Shown: positions 45,079 to 54,661, counted from the first letter of the stretch. The stretch is 64,000 nucleotides of DNA from Pseudobutyrivibrio xylanivorans (GCF_008935055.1 NZ_CP043028.1:71001-135000), one strand, 5' to 3'. The notes: generated from the sequence alone by a model not told the origin. Program-made: numbers and translations.

Positions 45079-45148
45079 TGTATTATGACTCCCTTGGGAA
45101 AAGTATAATTGGAAAAGATATTTTAGAACTCGTCTTCTATAAATATCG

Positions 45149-46120
45149 TTATAATTCTATTTCTTCATCCTTACTCTTATGTTTGTTCCTTTGAATTTCC
45201 TGCTCAAGCATCTTAATTTGCTTTTGCTGTTCAATTATTAATTGATTAAGCTGGACGACCGTATTTTGAAATTCTCTTTCTTTTTCTATTCTCTCTGCTT
45301 CAGCTCTCGTTTCAATTTCTCTTTTTTGAGAATCTTGCTCTGTTATTTTATTTTCAAGTTCTTGCACTTTAACCTGATACTCTCTTATAATCTCAAGATT
45401 TTCTTTAAGCTTCTGCTCCTTAAACTGATGAATATCCATATCTTCTCTTTCAGGATTGAGTTCTCTTTCAGTTTTTCGTTCAATAGTAAAACCTCTTGCT
45501 TCTACAATCTCTGTCCATTTTTCTCGCATCATCGTATCAAAAGCTACGGTTCTATTGTTTCTACGTCCTTGAGGTAGGTGCTCATCTACTCTGCTAATGC
45601 CCAGTTTTTCAAGAGCATTTTCTTTTGAAATCGCTAAGTCACCATTTTCATTAATATAATCCCAACATTTCCTTATATGAGCATGCGGACTTTTCTCATC
45701 AACATGAATGGCCCAGTCTAAAACATGGCAATTAGAGTTATATTTCTCCAGCTGTTTCAAATACTCCATCACACAATCTTTAAAGATTTCTGGATTTATA
45801 TTGTCCGTCATTGTTCCTATTTGAAGAATGGTTTCTTCCGGAGGATGCTTTATATAATATTTCTCTATCGTCATGCAACGTTCTTTGTGACGTGCTTTTA
45901 TGTAGGTTTCATTAATATGTTTTATTCGCTCACCATATTGTTCTTTGTAATACTTGAGTTCAACATCCTTGAATTTTAAACCTTCATCCTCATAGATGTT
46001 TCCATAGATATTGTTGATAGATTTAGAGATATCTATATGGTCTGCTTTTTGTATATCAAAATTTCTATCATTATGATTTGCTAAGCAGCCGGCACGTTTA
46101 TTTCTACAAGTTACTTTCAT
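45149..46120 (-). CDS. Relaxase/mobilisation protein, MobV (Pre/Mob)-like
   Basis: 323 residues. Contains the three-His relaxase motif HVDEKSPHAHI (~138-148) in the context LDWAIHVDEKSPHAH, and R/N pattern RRNNRTVAFDTMM. The C-terminal ~100 residues are a Gln/Glu-rich coiled coil. MobV relaxases nick at the origin of transfer and bind the 5' DNA end. The catalytic residue near the N-terminus is not obvious. Its start overlaps the end of 46104 by 17 bases, so the two are co-translated. Confidence 0.75.
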   Translation of the reverse strand: MKVTCRNKRAGCLANHNDRNFDIQKADHIDISKSINNIYGNIYEDEGLKFKDVELKYYKEQYGERIKHINETYIKARHKERCMTIEKYYIKHPPEETILQIGTMTDNINPEIFKDCVMEYLKQLEKYNSNCHVLDWAIHVDEKSPHAHIRKCWDYINENGDLAISKENALEKLGISRVDEHLPQGRRNNRTVAFDTMMREKWTEIVEARGFTIERKTERELNPEREDMDIHQFKEQKLKENLEIIREYQVKVQELENKITEQDSQKREIETRAEAERIEKEREFQNTVVQLNQLIIEQQKQIKMLEQEIQRNKHKSKDEEIEL

Positions 46121-47120
46121 CTATAATTAAGTCCTTTCTTTCTAAATCTTCTAAAAATGATTTGCCTTGGTCCAAAGCATATTCAATAAATTTTATTGAC
46201 TGTTCTCCTCGTTCATCTCCTAGCAAATCAAAAAATTTTAATGCTGCCTTAATACGTTGCCCTTGTAGTAAATCAGAACGGAGTACCCTAAAATCTTGAT
46301 ATTCATCTATAATCTGCATTACCTTACCAGCTCTAGCTAAATATACTCTCTGTCTCACTTCCTGCTCTTTCAAAACATCATACTTAATTTTAAGATTTTT
46401 ATATGATTGGTTAAGCCTGCTATACTTTTTTTCTTCATCTTCATCCCTTTGTTTTTTTATCCTTTCAACAAAAGGCGTTATTCTCATATAATATTGCGTT
46501 GTAGTTTCACCCTCCATTGGAAATGGCAACTTCTTTAATTGAGAATAATCTGATGTTAAAACAGCTTCTCTATCCTTGTTGTATAAAAAGTCGTAGAATA
46601 CTTCTTTGGGTGCTGTATCAAGGTAAAAAGTATTCCTCATTATCTTTTCATAATTCCTTAATATACTCTTGAACCAACCTCGTTTAGCACATGAATACTT
46701 AGTCAGGAAAAGCTTTCCATCTGCACGCGTCTTTGAAAAAACAATCGTATATGTTCCTTTTTGCTTTTTGCTATCAAAATCACAAAACAATATTTTAGTT
46801 TTATCAGCGCACGCTTCTTCCGTAGATGAATCTTTCAACTCAGCAATATTAATATCCAAATAATCTCTACAAAAAAGTAATGCCACTTTCTTCCAGCGGT
46901 TTTCATCAATAACATCACTTTCACCAATACATAACTTAAATTGGATTCCAATAGCTATAACGCCGTTTTTTCGAAGCTGATGCGTTGAATAATATGATTG
47001 CTTTAGCAAATAATCCTTACATGTGAAGTAAGCAAAACTACCCTGATTGACCTCCGTAATAATCTCCTTAAAGTCCGCTTCTGTCTTTAAGGAAGAAATC
47101 TTAAACATCGAATATCCCAT
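46104..47120 (-). CDS. Hypothetical protein, co-translated with the relaxase
   Basis: 338 residues. The N-terminal part (FKISSLKTEADFKEIITEV) and the middle are alpha/beta, the C-terminal ~130 residues are charged helices. No recognised domain. Overlap with the relaxase gene implies a mobilisation role, such as an accessory DNA-binding protein. Confidence 0.6.
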   Translation of the reverse strand: MGYSMFKISSLKTEADFKEIITEVNQGSFAYFTCKDYLLKQSYYSTHQLRKNGVIAIGIQFKLCIGESDVIDENRWKKVALLFCRDYLDINIAELKDSSTEEACADKTKILFCDFDSKKQKGTYTIVFSKTRADGKLFLTKYSCAKRGWFKSILRNYEKIMRNTFYLDTAPKEVFYDFLYNKDREAVLTSDYSQLKKLPFPMEGETTTQYYMRITPFVERIKKQRDEDEEKKYSRLNQSYKNLKIKYDVLKEQEVRQRVYLARAGKVMQIIDEYQDFRVLRSDLLQGQRIKAALKFFDLLGDERGEQSIKFIEYALDQGKSFLEDLERKDLIIDESNL

Positions 47121-47850
47121 TATTATTTATCCTTTCTTGTTATTTCAAATTATCCAAACATAGATAATTTGATCTTGAATGTTCTATTCGTGTCTAATAT
47201 GGATGTAGGATAAGAAAATCGCTCTTAAAACGATGTTTCAGATACTTTTTAAAAGAAATTTATAGTGAAATTTAATGTTTTTGAATTAAAGAACTGCTAA
47301 TTGAAGATAATATTTTAAACGTAATAATATCTATATTGGATAATTTGATTCCTTAGAACATATTCTTTACATGCCTGAAACCCTCGGAAAATCAAGATTC
47401 TTTGATATTTGCTTCACCCAGCGTTTCTCAAATTTGCGTCAATTGTCTACGGAGTATATGTATTAGCGCATATGTACTTGTTTTGAATGCCTTTTATGGA
47501 TTTATAAATATGAAATTCTAATAGATATAAATTTTTTTATGAGGGGATTTAGATTTTGACAATCTAAGAAATTCTTGAGTTTACAACTTATTTTACATTC
47601 CCTTTTAAAATAAAGTCTACAGCTGTATATATTGTTCAATCCAGGGTTTTCCCCATTTTTTCCTATGTTTTTCAAAAAAATCACTTCAAACAATAGGCCT
47701 TTACTTATAGCTTTAAAAAAAGAAGAAGAAAACCTGGAAAAGAGCAGGAAAAGATGCGTTTAGCAACTTCCCTGCCACGCGCAAGCCTTCATCCTAGTCG
47801 GTGAATAGGGCGACGCTAACCATTAATTTGAGGTCACTAAAACATAAGGA
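47121..47850. other. Long non-coding region upstream of the mobilisation genes
   Basis: No supported gene. It contains an imperfect inverted repeat near 47452-47480 (TATATG...CATATGTAC) and a GC-richer patch at 47770-47815 (CCCTGCCACGCGCAAGCC). Position upstream of the mobilisation genes makes it a natural place for the origin of transfer, but no nick motif was identified. Confidence 0.4.
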
Positions 47851-48140
47851 TTTTTGCCCACAAACACTATAAAAAAATGCTGATTTTAGCCCACTAAAAA
47901 TAGGTACTTTCCTTTATTTTCGCTGTTTTTTCCATTTTTTTCTTATCAAATTTAGCCCAGCAAAATATCGAATTTTTGCCCAGTAACATCATTTTGCATC
48001 AATTTCAGCCCACAAAAAGGCTTATTTTACATTAAAAATGCCCACAAAAACATAGGCATTTTAGCCCAGCAAAAATTAAAAAATGTTTAATTTACGCTGT
48101 TTATCGCATTTTAAAAGTGCTTAAAATAAGCCCACGAAAG
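47851..48140. repeat. Iteron array, eight copies of a GCCCA motif
   Basis: TTTWGCCCASNAAAA-type units lie at about 47853, 47888, 47955, 47977, 48007, 48039, 48062 and 48129. Unit cores are GCCCACAAA, GCCCACTAA, GCCCAGCAA, GCCCAGTAA, GCCCACGAA. They are unequally spaced, in one orientation and AT-rich between, like plasmid replication iterons. No initiator gene is adjacent. Confidence 0.6.
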
Positions 48141-48190
48141 ACTTTATTTTATAACGTTTTTTGGCCAGAAAGATTAAAAAAAATAGGACA

Positions 48191-48955
48191 CTATGATACT
48201 TCTATTTCCTTAAAATAGGTTCCTGTTTTCGTCCATTTAGGTTTTCTATCTAGTACTACTTGACTGCTAATTACAGAGTCAGAGATTCCTGTTGCAACAC
48301 ATGCATGACCTATATTTATGTACCTAGCTATTTCTTCATCTGTATGAATATCAAACTGTCCTATAACAGTATGAATTCTCTTAGAAGCATTATATTTTAC
48401 AAAATATACATTCTTTCTTATGGGATTATCCGGATTCTCTAGCTGATACGTTATTCCCTTCTTAGTCATTCCTACTTCTCGCGCAGCTATAGAAATCGAG
48501 CCATAAGATCCAATAAATTGATTATATAAAGTATCATAACAATCAACTGGAATCGATTGTTCATCATTAAAACCTTTTCTATTAACAGCCAGCCCGTCAT
48601 CAAAAGCTTGTTTTGTGTTTTCTGACACTGTTCCCCACTTTAAATTATCCACATTATTATTAGCTTTATTATTATCTTTATGGAGAACAACTGGATAGTT
48701 TTCAGGATTTGGGATAAACGTGTTTGCTACTAATCTATTCACTCTGCAGCTGACTCTACTACCATTAACTTTATTTATCCCGCAATACAAATATCCATTA
48801 CTCAAACTTTGCTTCTTAATAAAGAATTCTCCACTATGATGATTGTTTCTTTTTTCAAGTCCGTAGATATTTCCTCTCGGATCGATATAATCAAATGAAT
48901 CTTTTATCTGAACTGCATCTTTTGGTAATTCATCAATATAAATACTTTTTCCCAC
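48191..48955 (-). CDS. HNH homing-type endonuclease (NUMOD4/HNH), copy 2
   Basis: 254 residues. NUMOD4-like start, then an HNH_3 pattern (LVANTFIPNPENYPVVLHKDNNKANNNVDNLKW), then a NUMOD1-like helix-turn-helix (GSYGSISIAAREVGMTKKGI). Such proteins cut DNA at specific sites and spread as free-standing homing endonucleases. It starts with GTG at the stop of the preceding gene (TAGTG). Not close enough to the first copy to be a recent duplicate. Confidence 0.85.
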   Translation of the reverse strand: MGKSIYIDELPKDAVQIKDSFDYIDPRGNIYGLEKRNNHHSGEFFIKKQSLSNGYLYCGINKVNGSRVSCRVNRLVANTFIPNPENYPVVLHKDNNKANNNVDNLKWGTVSENTKQAFDDGLAVNRKGFNDEQSIPVDCYDTLYNQFIGSYGSISIAAREVGMTKKGITYQLENPDNPIRKNVYFVKYNASKRIHTVIGQFDIHTDEEIARYINIGHACVATGISDSVISSQVVLDRKPKWTKTGTYFKEIEVS

Positions 48956-49704
48956 TATGTTTCTCCTACGTAATTTTCTTCATAAACTCTTTTAAGCGAA
49001 AATCTATGAGCAATTTTATATCCCCCATTGTAATCAGCACATAATGATCGTGGGGGATATCTTCTTCCTGTTAATCTATAAACATCATCTGCTATTTCTT
49101 TCACTGTATTTCTTTTTATTGTTATACCCTCACCTTCTAAGATGAGTATCCCCTTATTTTGTGTTCTAGTTTCGACTCTCTTTGCCACATGCTTTCGCCC
49201 TTGTTTCTCAGGAATTACTCTAATATCTCCATATTGAAGATATTTATGTAATGATGAAACACTCACAATTTTAAACTTTTCCTTTGCATATCGAATAGCG
49301 GCAGAAATAGATTCAAAGTCCCCAATATATTCATCTCCTTTATATAACCTAGATGCATTTTTGTTTCTCACAGGAGACATAGTCTTATAACTTTCAGCAA
49401 GATTGTGTTTTCGGTCACACCATTCTAAATTTTCTACATTATTATTTTGAGGATTACCATCAATATGATTGACTTCACCATAATCATTTGGATTAGGAAT
49501 AAAAGCTAAGGCTACTAGTCTATGAATCAAAAATTTCTTATGATTACCGGATTGAGAACATAATGTAATAGCATAATAACGTTGCTTTGAATCAAGAGTT
49601 GGCTTTAACTGTTTCTTTTTTCCTGATTTATAACTAAAAATTTGTCCCCTAGTATCAATTTCGTAAGCAGGATATCCTGATACTATTTTACTGCAATAAT
49701 CCAC
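48955..49704 (-). CDS. HNH homing-type endonuclease (NUMOD4/HNH), copy 1
   Basis: 249 residues. NUMOD4: GYPAYEIDTRGQIFSYKSGKK; HNH: HRLVALAFIPNPNDYGEVNHIDG..QNNNVENLEW; then a NUMOD1-like segment (DFESISAAIRYAKEKF). Lies between the iteron array and the small-gene operon. The pair probably invaded this locus. Confidence 0.88.
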   Translation of the reverse strand: MDYCSKIVSGYPAYEIDTRGQIFSYKSGKKKQLKPTLDSKQRYYAITLCSQSGNHKKFLIHRLVALAFIPNPNDYGEVNHIDGNPQNNNVENLEWCDRKHNLAESYKTMSPVRNKNASRLYKGDEYIGDFESISAAIRYAKEKFKIVSVSSLHKYLQYGDIRVIPEKQGRKHVAKRVETRTQNKGILILEGEGITIKRNTVKEIADDVYRLTGRRYPPRSLCADYNGGYKIAHRFSLKRVYEENYVGET

Positions 49705-49749
49705 CTAACATACCCTCCCATTTTTACACCTAGCTATATATGATATAAC

Positions 49750-50010
49750 CTACTTGTCACAATTTATCTCATTTGTTGCTATTGACTCCTCATAAACCAT
49801 ATATGGATCTAAATTGACTGCATCTTCCCAAGAGATTATTCCCATCTCATCAACGTACACCCCCTGAAAATATGTCTCATCAGATAAGTCCTTATAAAGA
49901 CTGGATTTCTCAATCAGCTTTGAACAATCAAATCTCTTCTTTTCTCCTGTATCAAACTCAATTAGTAACATATTGTTAGCCATTGCTGTTACATTTAAAG
50001 CTCTATGCAT
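49750..50010 (-). CDS. DUF2442 family protein
   Basis: 86 residues from ATG 50010, which overlaps the upstream stop (ATGCATAG). The pattern LLIEFDTGEKKRFDCSKLIE...YFQGVYVDEMGIISW..AVNLDPYMVYEES matches DUF2442. Family members often sit beside DUF4160 proteins; none is adjacent here. Confidence 0.75.
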   Translation of the reverse strand: MHRALNVTAMANNMLLIEFDTGEKKRFDCSKLIEKSSLYKDLSDETYFQGVYVDEMGIISWEDAVNLDPYMVYEESIATNEINCDK

Positions 50011-50572
50011 TCTTTTCTTTCTCCATTTCATCTTCTGTAACAGGGCATTTATGCATATTAAGAATTCCTCTTGTAATCAAGAAAGTGGAACTATCATACA
50101 TAATCTCATCATCAAACTTGTCAATCATACCATAGAGGGTAACAAACAGTAGCTGAGCAATCTCGGGTCTAGCTACAAACATTAGGTAGGCGCCCCCTAC
50201 ACGAACGGTCTCTGCTGCCTCTGCTACAAGCGCCTTAATGTTTGGAGTCTGTATGGATTCCATTAATAAGGTTGACTTGATTGCACTAGGCTCACCATTA
50301 ACCTGGCTTAGAAGCTGGTTTAAATCTTCTTTTGTATATGTACTATTTGCCAACGATTTCAGCTCTTCCATTAATGCAATAGCTAAGTCTATAACCTTAT
50401 TCTTTTCTCCTTCCGTAACAAATGCTTCAAATTCTTCATTTCTGTATGGCAAGCGATAACAGCGACAACAGTCTTCTGTCTCTTCTTCATTACGTTCATA
50501 CTCACGCAATAACATATTGATTATTTCTATTAATTCTTTTTTTCCATCCTCACTTAAAAAAGCATATTTCAT
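50003..50572 (-). CDS. Hypothetical helical protein (189 aa)
   Basis: Mostly helical with acidic patches and a Cys pair (EDCCRCYRLPYRNEE) near the N-terminus. No recognised domain. It overlaps the DUF2442 gene by 8 bases and follows the 109-aa gene at 50606, all within one leftward run that starts near 52346. Confidence 0.6.
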   Translation of the reverse strand: MKYAFLSEDGKKELIEIINMLLREYERNEEETEDCCRCYRLPYRNEEFEAFVTEGEKNKVIDLAIALMEELKSLANSTYTKEDLNQLLSQVNGEPSAIKSTLLMESIQTPNIKALVAEAAETVRVGGAYLMFVARPEIAQLLFVTLYGMIDKFDDEIMYDSSTFLITRGILNMHKCPVTEDEMEKEKNA

Positions 50573-50605
50573 CTGTGAATTCTCCTAATAATTTACGTTC
50601 CCCTG

Positions 50606-50935
50606 TTATTCCAAATGCTTCAACTTGGCTTGATCCCTTGAAAGGATATGATAAGCCATTCCTTTCTTATCTGGAAAGAACTCTCTCTGTAACTCATCCT
50701 TATTATTTAGCAATTCGTTGAATGATATCACGAAACGTCCATTGTGCATGGTTTCACTTTCAAACTCGCACATAGCTCTTTCGACATATCTATTGAAATC
50801 TTGGTATGAAAGACCAGTCGTTATTTGCGAGTACTCTTCATCCTTATTTTCATCCACCATGTAAGAAACCCCATATCTATCTAAGACTCTCAACATATGC
50901 TTAAGATATTTATTGTCTATGTTTCTTGTTTCCAT
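50606..50935 (-). CDS. Hypothetical protein (109 aa)
   Basis: Small alpha/beta protein (METRNIDNKYLKHMLRVLDR at the start, then VSYMVDENKDEEYSQITTGL). No recognised domain. Part of the leftward run 52346-49750. Confidence 0.6.
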   Translation of the reverse strand: METRNIDNKYLKHMLRVLDRYGVSYMVDENKDEEYSQITTGLSYQDFNRYVERAMCEFESETMHNGRFVISFNELLNNKDELQREFFPDKKGMAYHILSRDQAKLKHLE

Positions 50936-50954
50936 CCACCCAGCTCATCTTTGA

Positions 50955-51818
50955 TTAAATCATCGTTTTTCTTGTTTTTATCAATATCTCAGCGAAAATT
51001 AGGTCTGCACACTCCTCAGGTTGATTGAATTCATATTCTTTGTATTCTTCTATATAATTATTGTTAGTATCAAAAAGAGATAACCTATTATTTACATAAT
51101 CAATTATCCAAACCTCTGTCCCCATCTTTTTATATGATGGAATCTTCTTTAATGTGTATTCCTTTTGTAATCTGCTTTTCACTACCTCTACAACAAAAGA
51201 AGGTGCTGACGCAATACGTTCACAATATTCTTTAAACCCTTTCTGAACAACAGTAATAGCAGGAATAAAAAAATTCTCTGCAGGATTTTCCTCTAAAATA
51301 TCATAACAACACAATCCAACGTGACTAAACACCTCATATTCAAGTTTTGCTTCTTCTATCATATTGATTAATGATGAATAAATACCCCCAATAAATATAT
51401 TACTTGTTGGGGTTTCTGGCTTTGGCCATACTACCAGCTCTCCATCTATCACCTCAGGGTATTCATCTTCGTTTGATTCTTCCAACGCATAAGCAATTGG
51501 ATTATTAATTTTCAACAGGTCTTGTTCCTTGTTTATAACAATAAAAGAACCATCATTAATCTCTTCTAGTCTAGCAACAATTTTCCAAAGAGTGGCCGAA
51601 AGCTTCGGCTTCATTTCTTCATATTTTTCTTTATTGAATAGATTATTCTCGCCATAGAGAGACGAATATAACTCCGTTGCCTCTTCACTCCACTTTTGAA
51701 TAAAAAAGTCATTATTTACAGTAGCGATTCCTGTATTCTCGAGACAAACACCATTACTATCTTTTACCAATAATGGATACCGGTTATTATCCAATTTTAT
51801 TTCTATTTCTTTTTTCAT
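50955..51818 (-). CDS. Uma2-like (PD-(D/E)xK) endonuclease family protein
   Basis: 287 residues. The C-terminal half fits Uma2: GGIYSSLINMIEEA..., ENFFIPAITVV, PSFVVEVVKSRLQKEYTLKK and YKKMGTEVWIIDYVNNRL, with the acidic and Lys residues of a PD-(D/E)xK core. Uma2 members are putative nucleases of unknown role. The N-terminal ~130 residues are not recognised. Confidence 0.7.
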   Translation of the reverse strand: MKKEIEIKLDNNRYPLLVKDSNGVCLENTGIATVNNDFFIQKWSEEATELYSSLYGENNLFNKEKYEEMKPKLSATLWKIVARLEEINDGSFIVINKEQDLLKINNPIAYALEESNEDEYPEVIDGELVVWPKPETPTSNIFIGGIYSSLINMIEEAKLEYEVFSHVGLCCYDILEENPAENFFIPAITVVQKGFKEYCERIASAPSFVVEVVKSRLQKEYTLKKIPSYKKMGTEVWIIDYVNNRLSLFDTNNNYIEEYKEYEFNQPEECADLIFAEILIKTRKTMI

Positions 51819-52346
51819 TTATTCACCAGCTTTATCAGATACTTCTATTCCAAGTGCCTCACTGGCAAAATCAAGATAAATACCCTCTATATAGTATTTT
51901 TCTTTTACTTCTTCTGGAATTTCGTTGTTGTAACCAAAATATATTTGCTCTCTCTTCTTCTGTACATTGATAAAAAAGTGGTCATCTGCAGTTGTAATAT
52001 TCAAAAAATCTCCTAATAATTGTTTCATCATTTTGTCTCCTTTTCCTCCCGTCCTTTTGCTGATATTATCTAACTCAAGAATGTTAATATTTCTAGCCTC
52101 TTTTGAAGGATAAACTCCTACATACTGACCACGCCTAATTGCAACGCTAATATCATTATTTACCTTGCATTTTGGGCATTCCTGAACAAAATCAAAGAAG
52201 TAATTCTTATTTCCTTTATCAACATAGTCCCCTATATAATAATTATTTAAGCTCCGATCATATTCTTTTGTCTGTTCTTCAAACCTAAATACTTCACCGC
52301 AGTTCTGACATTTAAAGTCTCCCCAAAAAGTGTCAAACAATCCCAT
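51819..52346 (-). CDS. Zinc-ribbon protein (175 aa)
   Basis: ATG 52346 is preferred over the GTG at 52358, which lies right against the AGGAGG. Two Cys pairs, CQNCGEVF near residue 13 and CPKCKVNND near residue 60, form a zinc ribbon. The rest is alpha/beta with no recognised domain. First gene of a leftward run. A shared palindrome lies about 70 bp upstream. Confidence 0.65.
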   Translation of the reverse strand: MGLFDTFWGDFKCQNCGEVFRFEEQTKEYDRSLNNYYIGDYVDKGNKNYFFDFVQECPKCKVNNDISVAIRRGQYVGVYPSKEARNINILELDNISKRTGGKGDKMMKQLLGDFLNITTADDHFFINVQKKREQIYFGYNNEIPEEVKEKYYIEGIYLDFASEALGIEVSDKAGE

Positions 52347-52415
52347 TTGCGTATTCACCTCCTCAAGATATTATTTTCTTTCTACTAATAGGATATAAGT
52401 ATATTTACCCTATGT

Positions 52416-52436
52416 CATTCAACGTATAGTTGAATA
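52416..52436. promoter_or_regulatory. Shared palindromic operator, copy 1
   Basis: ATTCAACGTATAGTTGAAT at 52417-52435 is a perfect inverted repeat (7-bp arms, 5-bp centre). The same 19-bp sequence occurs at 60765-60783. Each lies 70-100 bp upstream of a leftward gene (52346 and 60668). Confidence 0.65.
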
Positions 52437-52449
52437 TTCTTCGCAGTTT

Positions 52450-53769
52450 CTACTCATCAACTGCCATTACTGGTAAATGTTCTTTCTGAAATAAATACTT
52501 TATTCGCTCTATAATAAGAGAAATCATAGACATATTCTTTATGCGATTGTTTTCGTGTGATAGTTTTAATGAATGTTCTCTCTCGATGTTTAAGAAATCT
52601 TCTAGCTCTCTTTCTTTTTCTTTTAAGCGTTCATTTTCTTGTTTTAATTCAGTATAATCCTTTAGTATGTCCCCTATCTGTTTATATATTGGCATAGGAA
52701 GCTTCAAGCACATTTGAGTACGTCCCAGCTGATCTGCTTTTTTGTTTTCTGTTCTTGGTACAAACTGTACTGTTACTGATTCAAACATCTGAGCAAGTTT
52801 TTCATTCTTTGTCCCAATATGCCAGCTTTTCATTGCACCCAAATTATCAGTAAATATTTTTACATTTCCTTTAAAATTATATTCAAACGCCAATAATATC
52901 ATCGTTGCACCAATAGCATTTTTTGCAATACTGTCTGTCCGATACCGTTCTTGTGTATACTCAACATCTATGGCAAGAGTATTTTCTTCTGTTATTTCCG
53001 ATTCATTAGCAAGATTCCCTCTGCAGACAATATAACTAAAACTCGAAAACCTTCCTCCATAACCTGCTAAATCCCAACTCACATTATGGATTGATTCATC
53101 AATAAATATCGTTCTGTATGAATCCTCTTTTTTTGTCCTTTCCGCTCTATCATTGACACATTTACAAGGGTCAAGATTAAGGTTTTTTATCATTTTCATC
53201 GGAGCAATGATTAATTGCTTTCCCTTGCAATAAGGACAATCCTTTATGTGATACTTCTTACCAGTTTCCGTAATATAAAGCTCATTTTGTATATTTCCAA
53301 CAGCAGTGCTTGTTGAATCGTAAAGAAGCTCTTTTACGACTTGTACTATATTACATGTCAAAATCTTTTTGTAAGAGTTGGTTCCAGCAAGAAGATCCTC
53401 TAAATCTATTCTGTTACCACTAGGTTCTTGTATTCTAAATTTTTGTAGTATAATAGCTTCTTGCTTTGCTATAGCATGAACAAGTCTATCTATCCTCCTA
53501 GCCAAATTGGGTTTAATTAAGTCCGGATGTCGCTTCTTTATGGCGTTATACAACATAAAGTCATTCTTTGATTTACACATATATTTATTCAGTTCTGACT
53601 GTAATAAATTGGCGTCCTCTAGATAATATATTTCCGAATCGATTCTCCCTCTTAAGGATTGAATATACTCAGTATCCGATTTGAGCTTTCCTTTGGCCTT
53701 TGTAGCCTTTACAGAATTGCCCAGCTTTAATAATAGTTCATATATTATATCTTCATCTGACCTAGTCAT
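52450..53769 (-). CDS. RNase H-like fold protein with N-terminal helical and C-terminal coiled-coil regions
   Basis: 439 residues, paralogue of 35791. After an N-terminal helical domain (residues 1-165) and a Cys-rich insert (CPYCKGK...CKC) comes an RNase HI-like core: TIFIDES, an acidic site at AIDVEYTQERY, VKIFTDNLGAMKSW and VPRTENKKADQLGR. The C-terminal ~70 residues form a coiled coil (ELKQENERLKEKERELEDFL) absent from the paralogue. The Cys-rich insert could bind zinc. It lies between the ParA-like gene and the zinc-ribbon run. Confidence 0.75.
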   Translation of the reverse strand: MTRSDEDIIYELLLKLGNSVKATKAKGKLKSDTEYIQSLRGRIDSEIYYLEDANLLQSELNKYMCKSKNDFMLYNAIKKRHPDLIKPNLARRIDRLVHAIAKQEAIILQKFRIQEPSGNRIDLEDLLAGTNSYKKILTCNIVQVVKELLYDSTSTAVGNIQNELYITETGKKYHIKDCPYCKGKQLIIAPMKMIKNLNLDPCKCVNDRAERTKKEDSYRTIFIDESIHNVSWDLAGYGGRFSSFSYIVCRGNLANESEITEENTLAIDVEYTQERYRTDSIAKNAIGATMILLAFEYNFKGNVKIFTDNLGAMKSWHIGTKNEKLAQMFESVTVQFVPRTENKKADQLGRTQMCLKLPMPIYKQIGDILKDYTELKQENERLKEKERELEDFLNIEREHSLKLSHENNRIKNMSMISLIIERIKYLFQKEHLPVMAVDE

Positions 53770-53893
53770 TGATATACACCTCTATCAGCTAATTACATCT
53801 TAATCTCTTTTGAATACGATAATTTCTTCCAGTGTGCATTCAAATAACTGAGACAGTAACTATTTTAGAAGGTCCTTATTCTCCCTTAATAAT

Positions 53894-54631
53894 CTATCCT
53901 GCAAGATATTCATCAACAAAATTCTCAAAATCCTGACGAATTCCCACATATCTTTCATACTCACATATGAATTTTTTTTCATATATGGAATACGGCATTA
54001 AATATGACTCTCTAAGAGTCGTAGAAAATATTCTATTGATCTTATCTGGATTCAATTTTTCATATACTCTTTTATACAAAAGATTTACGTCATTATGTCT
54101 CTCATCTATTCTATTTAGCAAAATACCTCTAATAGCAAATTTTTCATTAAACTGCTTCATCTCCAACATCTCATCTATATAATCATGAATACAACTCTCA
54201 TGAAGATAATTAGTAACTGGAATAATAAGCTCATCGGCTACTGTAGCAAATAAACGATTCTTTACTAAGTTTCCAGCTGGTAAATCTATTACGCCATAAT
54301 CGTAAAATAGGTTTATAGTTTCAAATTGCTTCTGCAACAATAAAATTACTTTGGCTGTATCTATTCCGTCCACTCTGCAATTTGAACTCCCCCTTACATA
54401 GTCAAAATATTCTCCTCGTTGAATGGTTTCTACAATTGTTTTTTTCTCATATATTACATCCTTAATTGTTGATTTGTTATCATCATCAATATAACAATCT
54501 AACGAGGCCAGTCCATCTCCATCAATCATCAATGTTCGAAAGCCTTTTTTATTTAGCAAAGCCGCAAAATTATGAGCAATAACCGATTTGCCCTGTCCTC
54601 CAAGTATATTACCTATCAGCACAACTCTCAT
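53894..54631 (-). CDS. ParA/MinD-type ATPase with atypical P-loop
   Basis: 245 residues. The P-loop reads GNILGGQGKSVIAHN; it keeps GK-S but lacks the deviant first Lys of KGGxGKT. Switch regions: LMIDGDGLASLD and YGVIDLPAG. ParA-type ATPases move plasmids by dynamic DNA binding. No ParB gene is adjacent; the RHH protein at 57746 pairs with the other ParA. Four exact 10-bp direct repeats lie just upstream. Confidence 0.8.
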   Translation of the reverse strand: MRVVLIGNILGGQGKSVIAHNFAALLNKKGFRTLMIDGDGLASLDCYIDDDNKSTIKDVIYEKKTIVETIQRGEYFDYVRGSSNCRVDGIDTAKVILLLQKQFETINLFYDYGVIDLPAGNLVKNRLFATVADELIIPVTNYLHESCIHDYIDEMLEMKQFNEKFAIRGILLNRIDERHNDVNLLYKRVYEKLNPDKINRIFSTTLRESYLMPYSIYEKKFICEYERYVGIRQDFENFVDEYLAG

Positions 54632-54661
54632 AGTATTTTCTCCTATAATTTAACTTTCAAT

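Noticed and set aside
45078..45194. Short frame overlapping the antitoxin-like stop, possible toxin
   Set aside because: About 38 codons, runs into the opposite-strand relaxase gene and does not resemble a RelE- or PIN-type toxin.
47851..48140. Possible CRISPR array
   Set aside because: Units are short (about 12-15 bp), unevenly spaced and imperfect; they fit iterons. The arrays at 57040 and 61720 were rejected as CRISPR for the same reasons.
48959..49704. Group I intron hosting the HNH endonucleases
   Set aside because: No interrupted host gene or conserved intron core was visible around the two genes.
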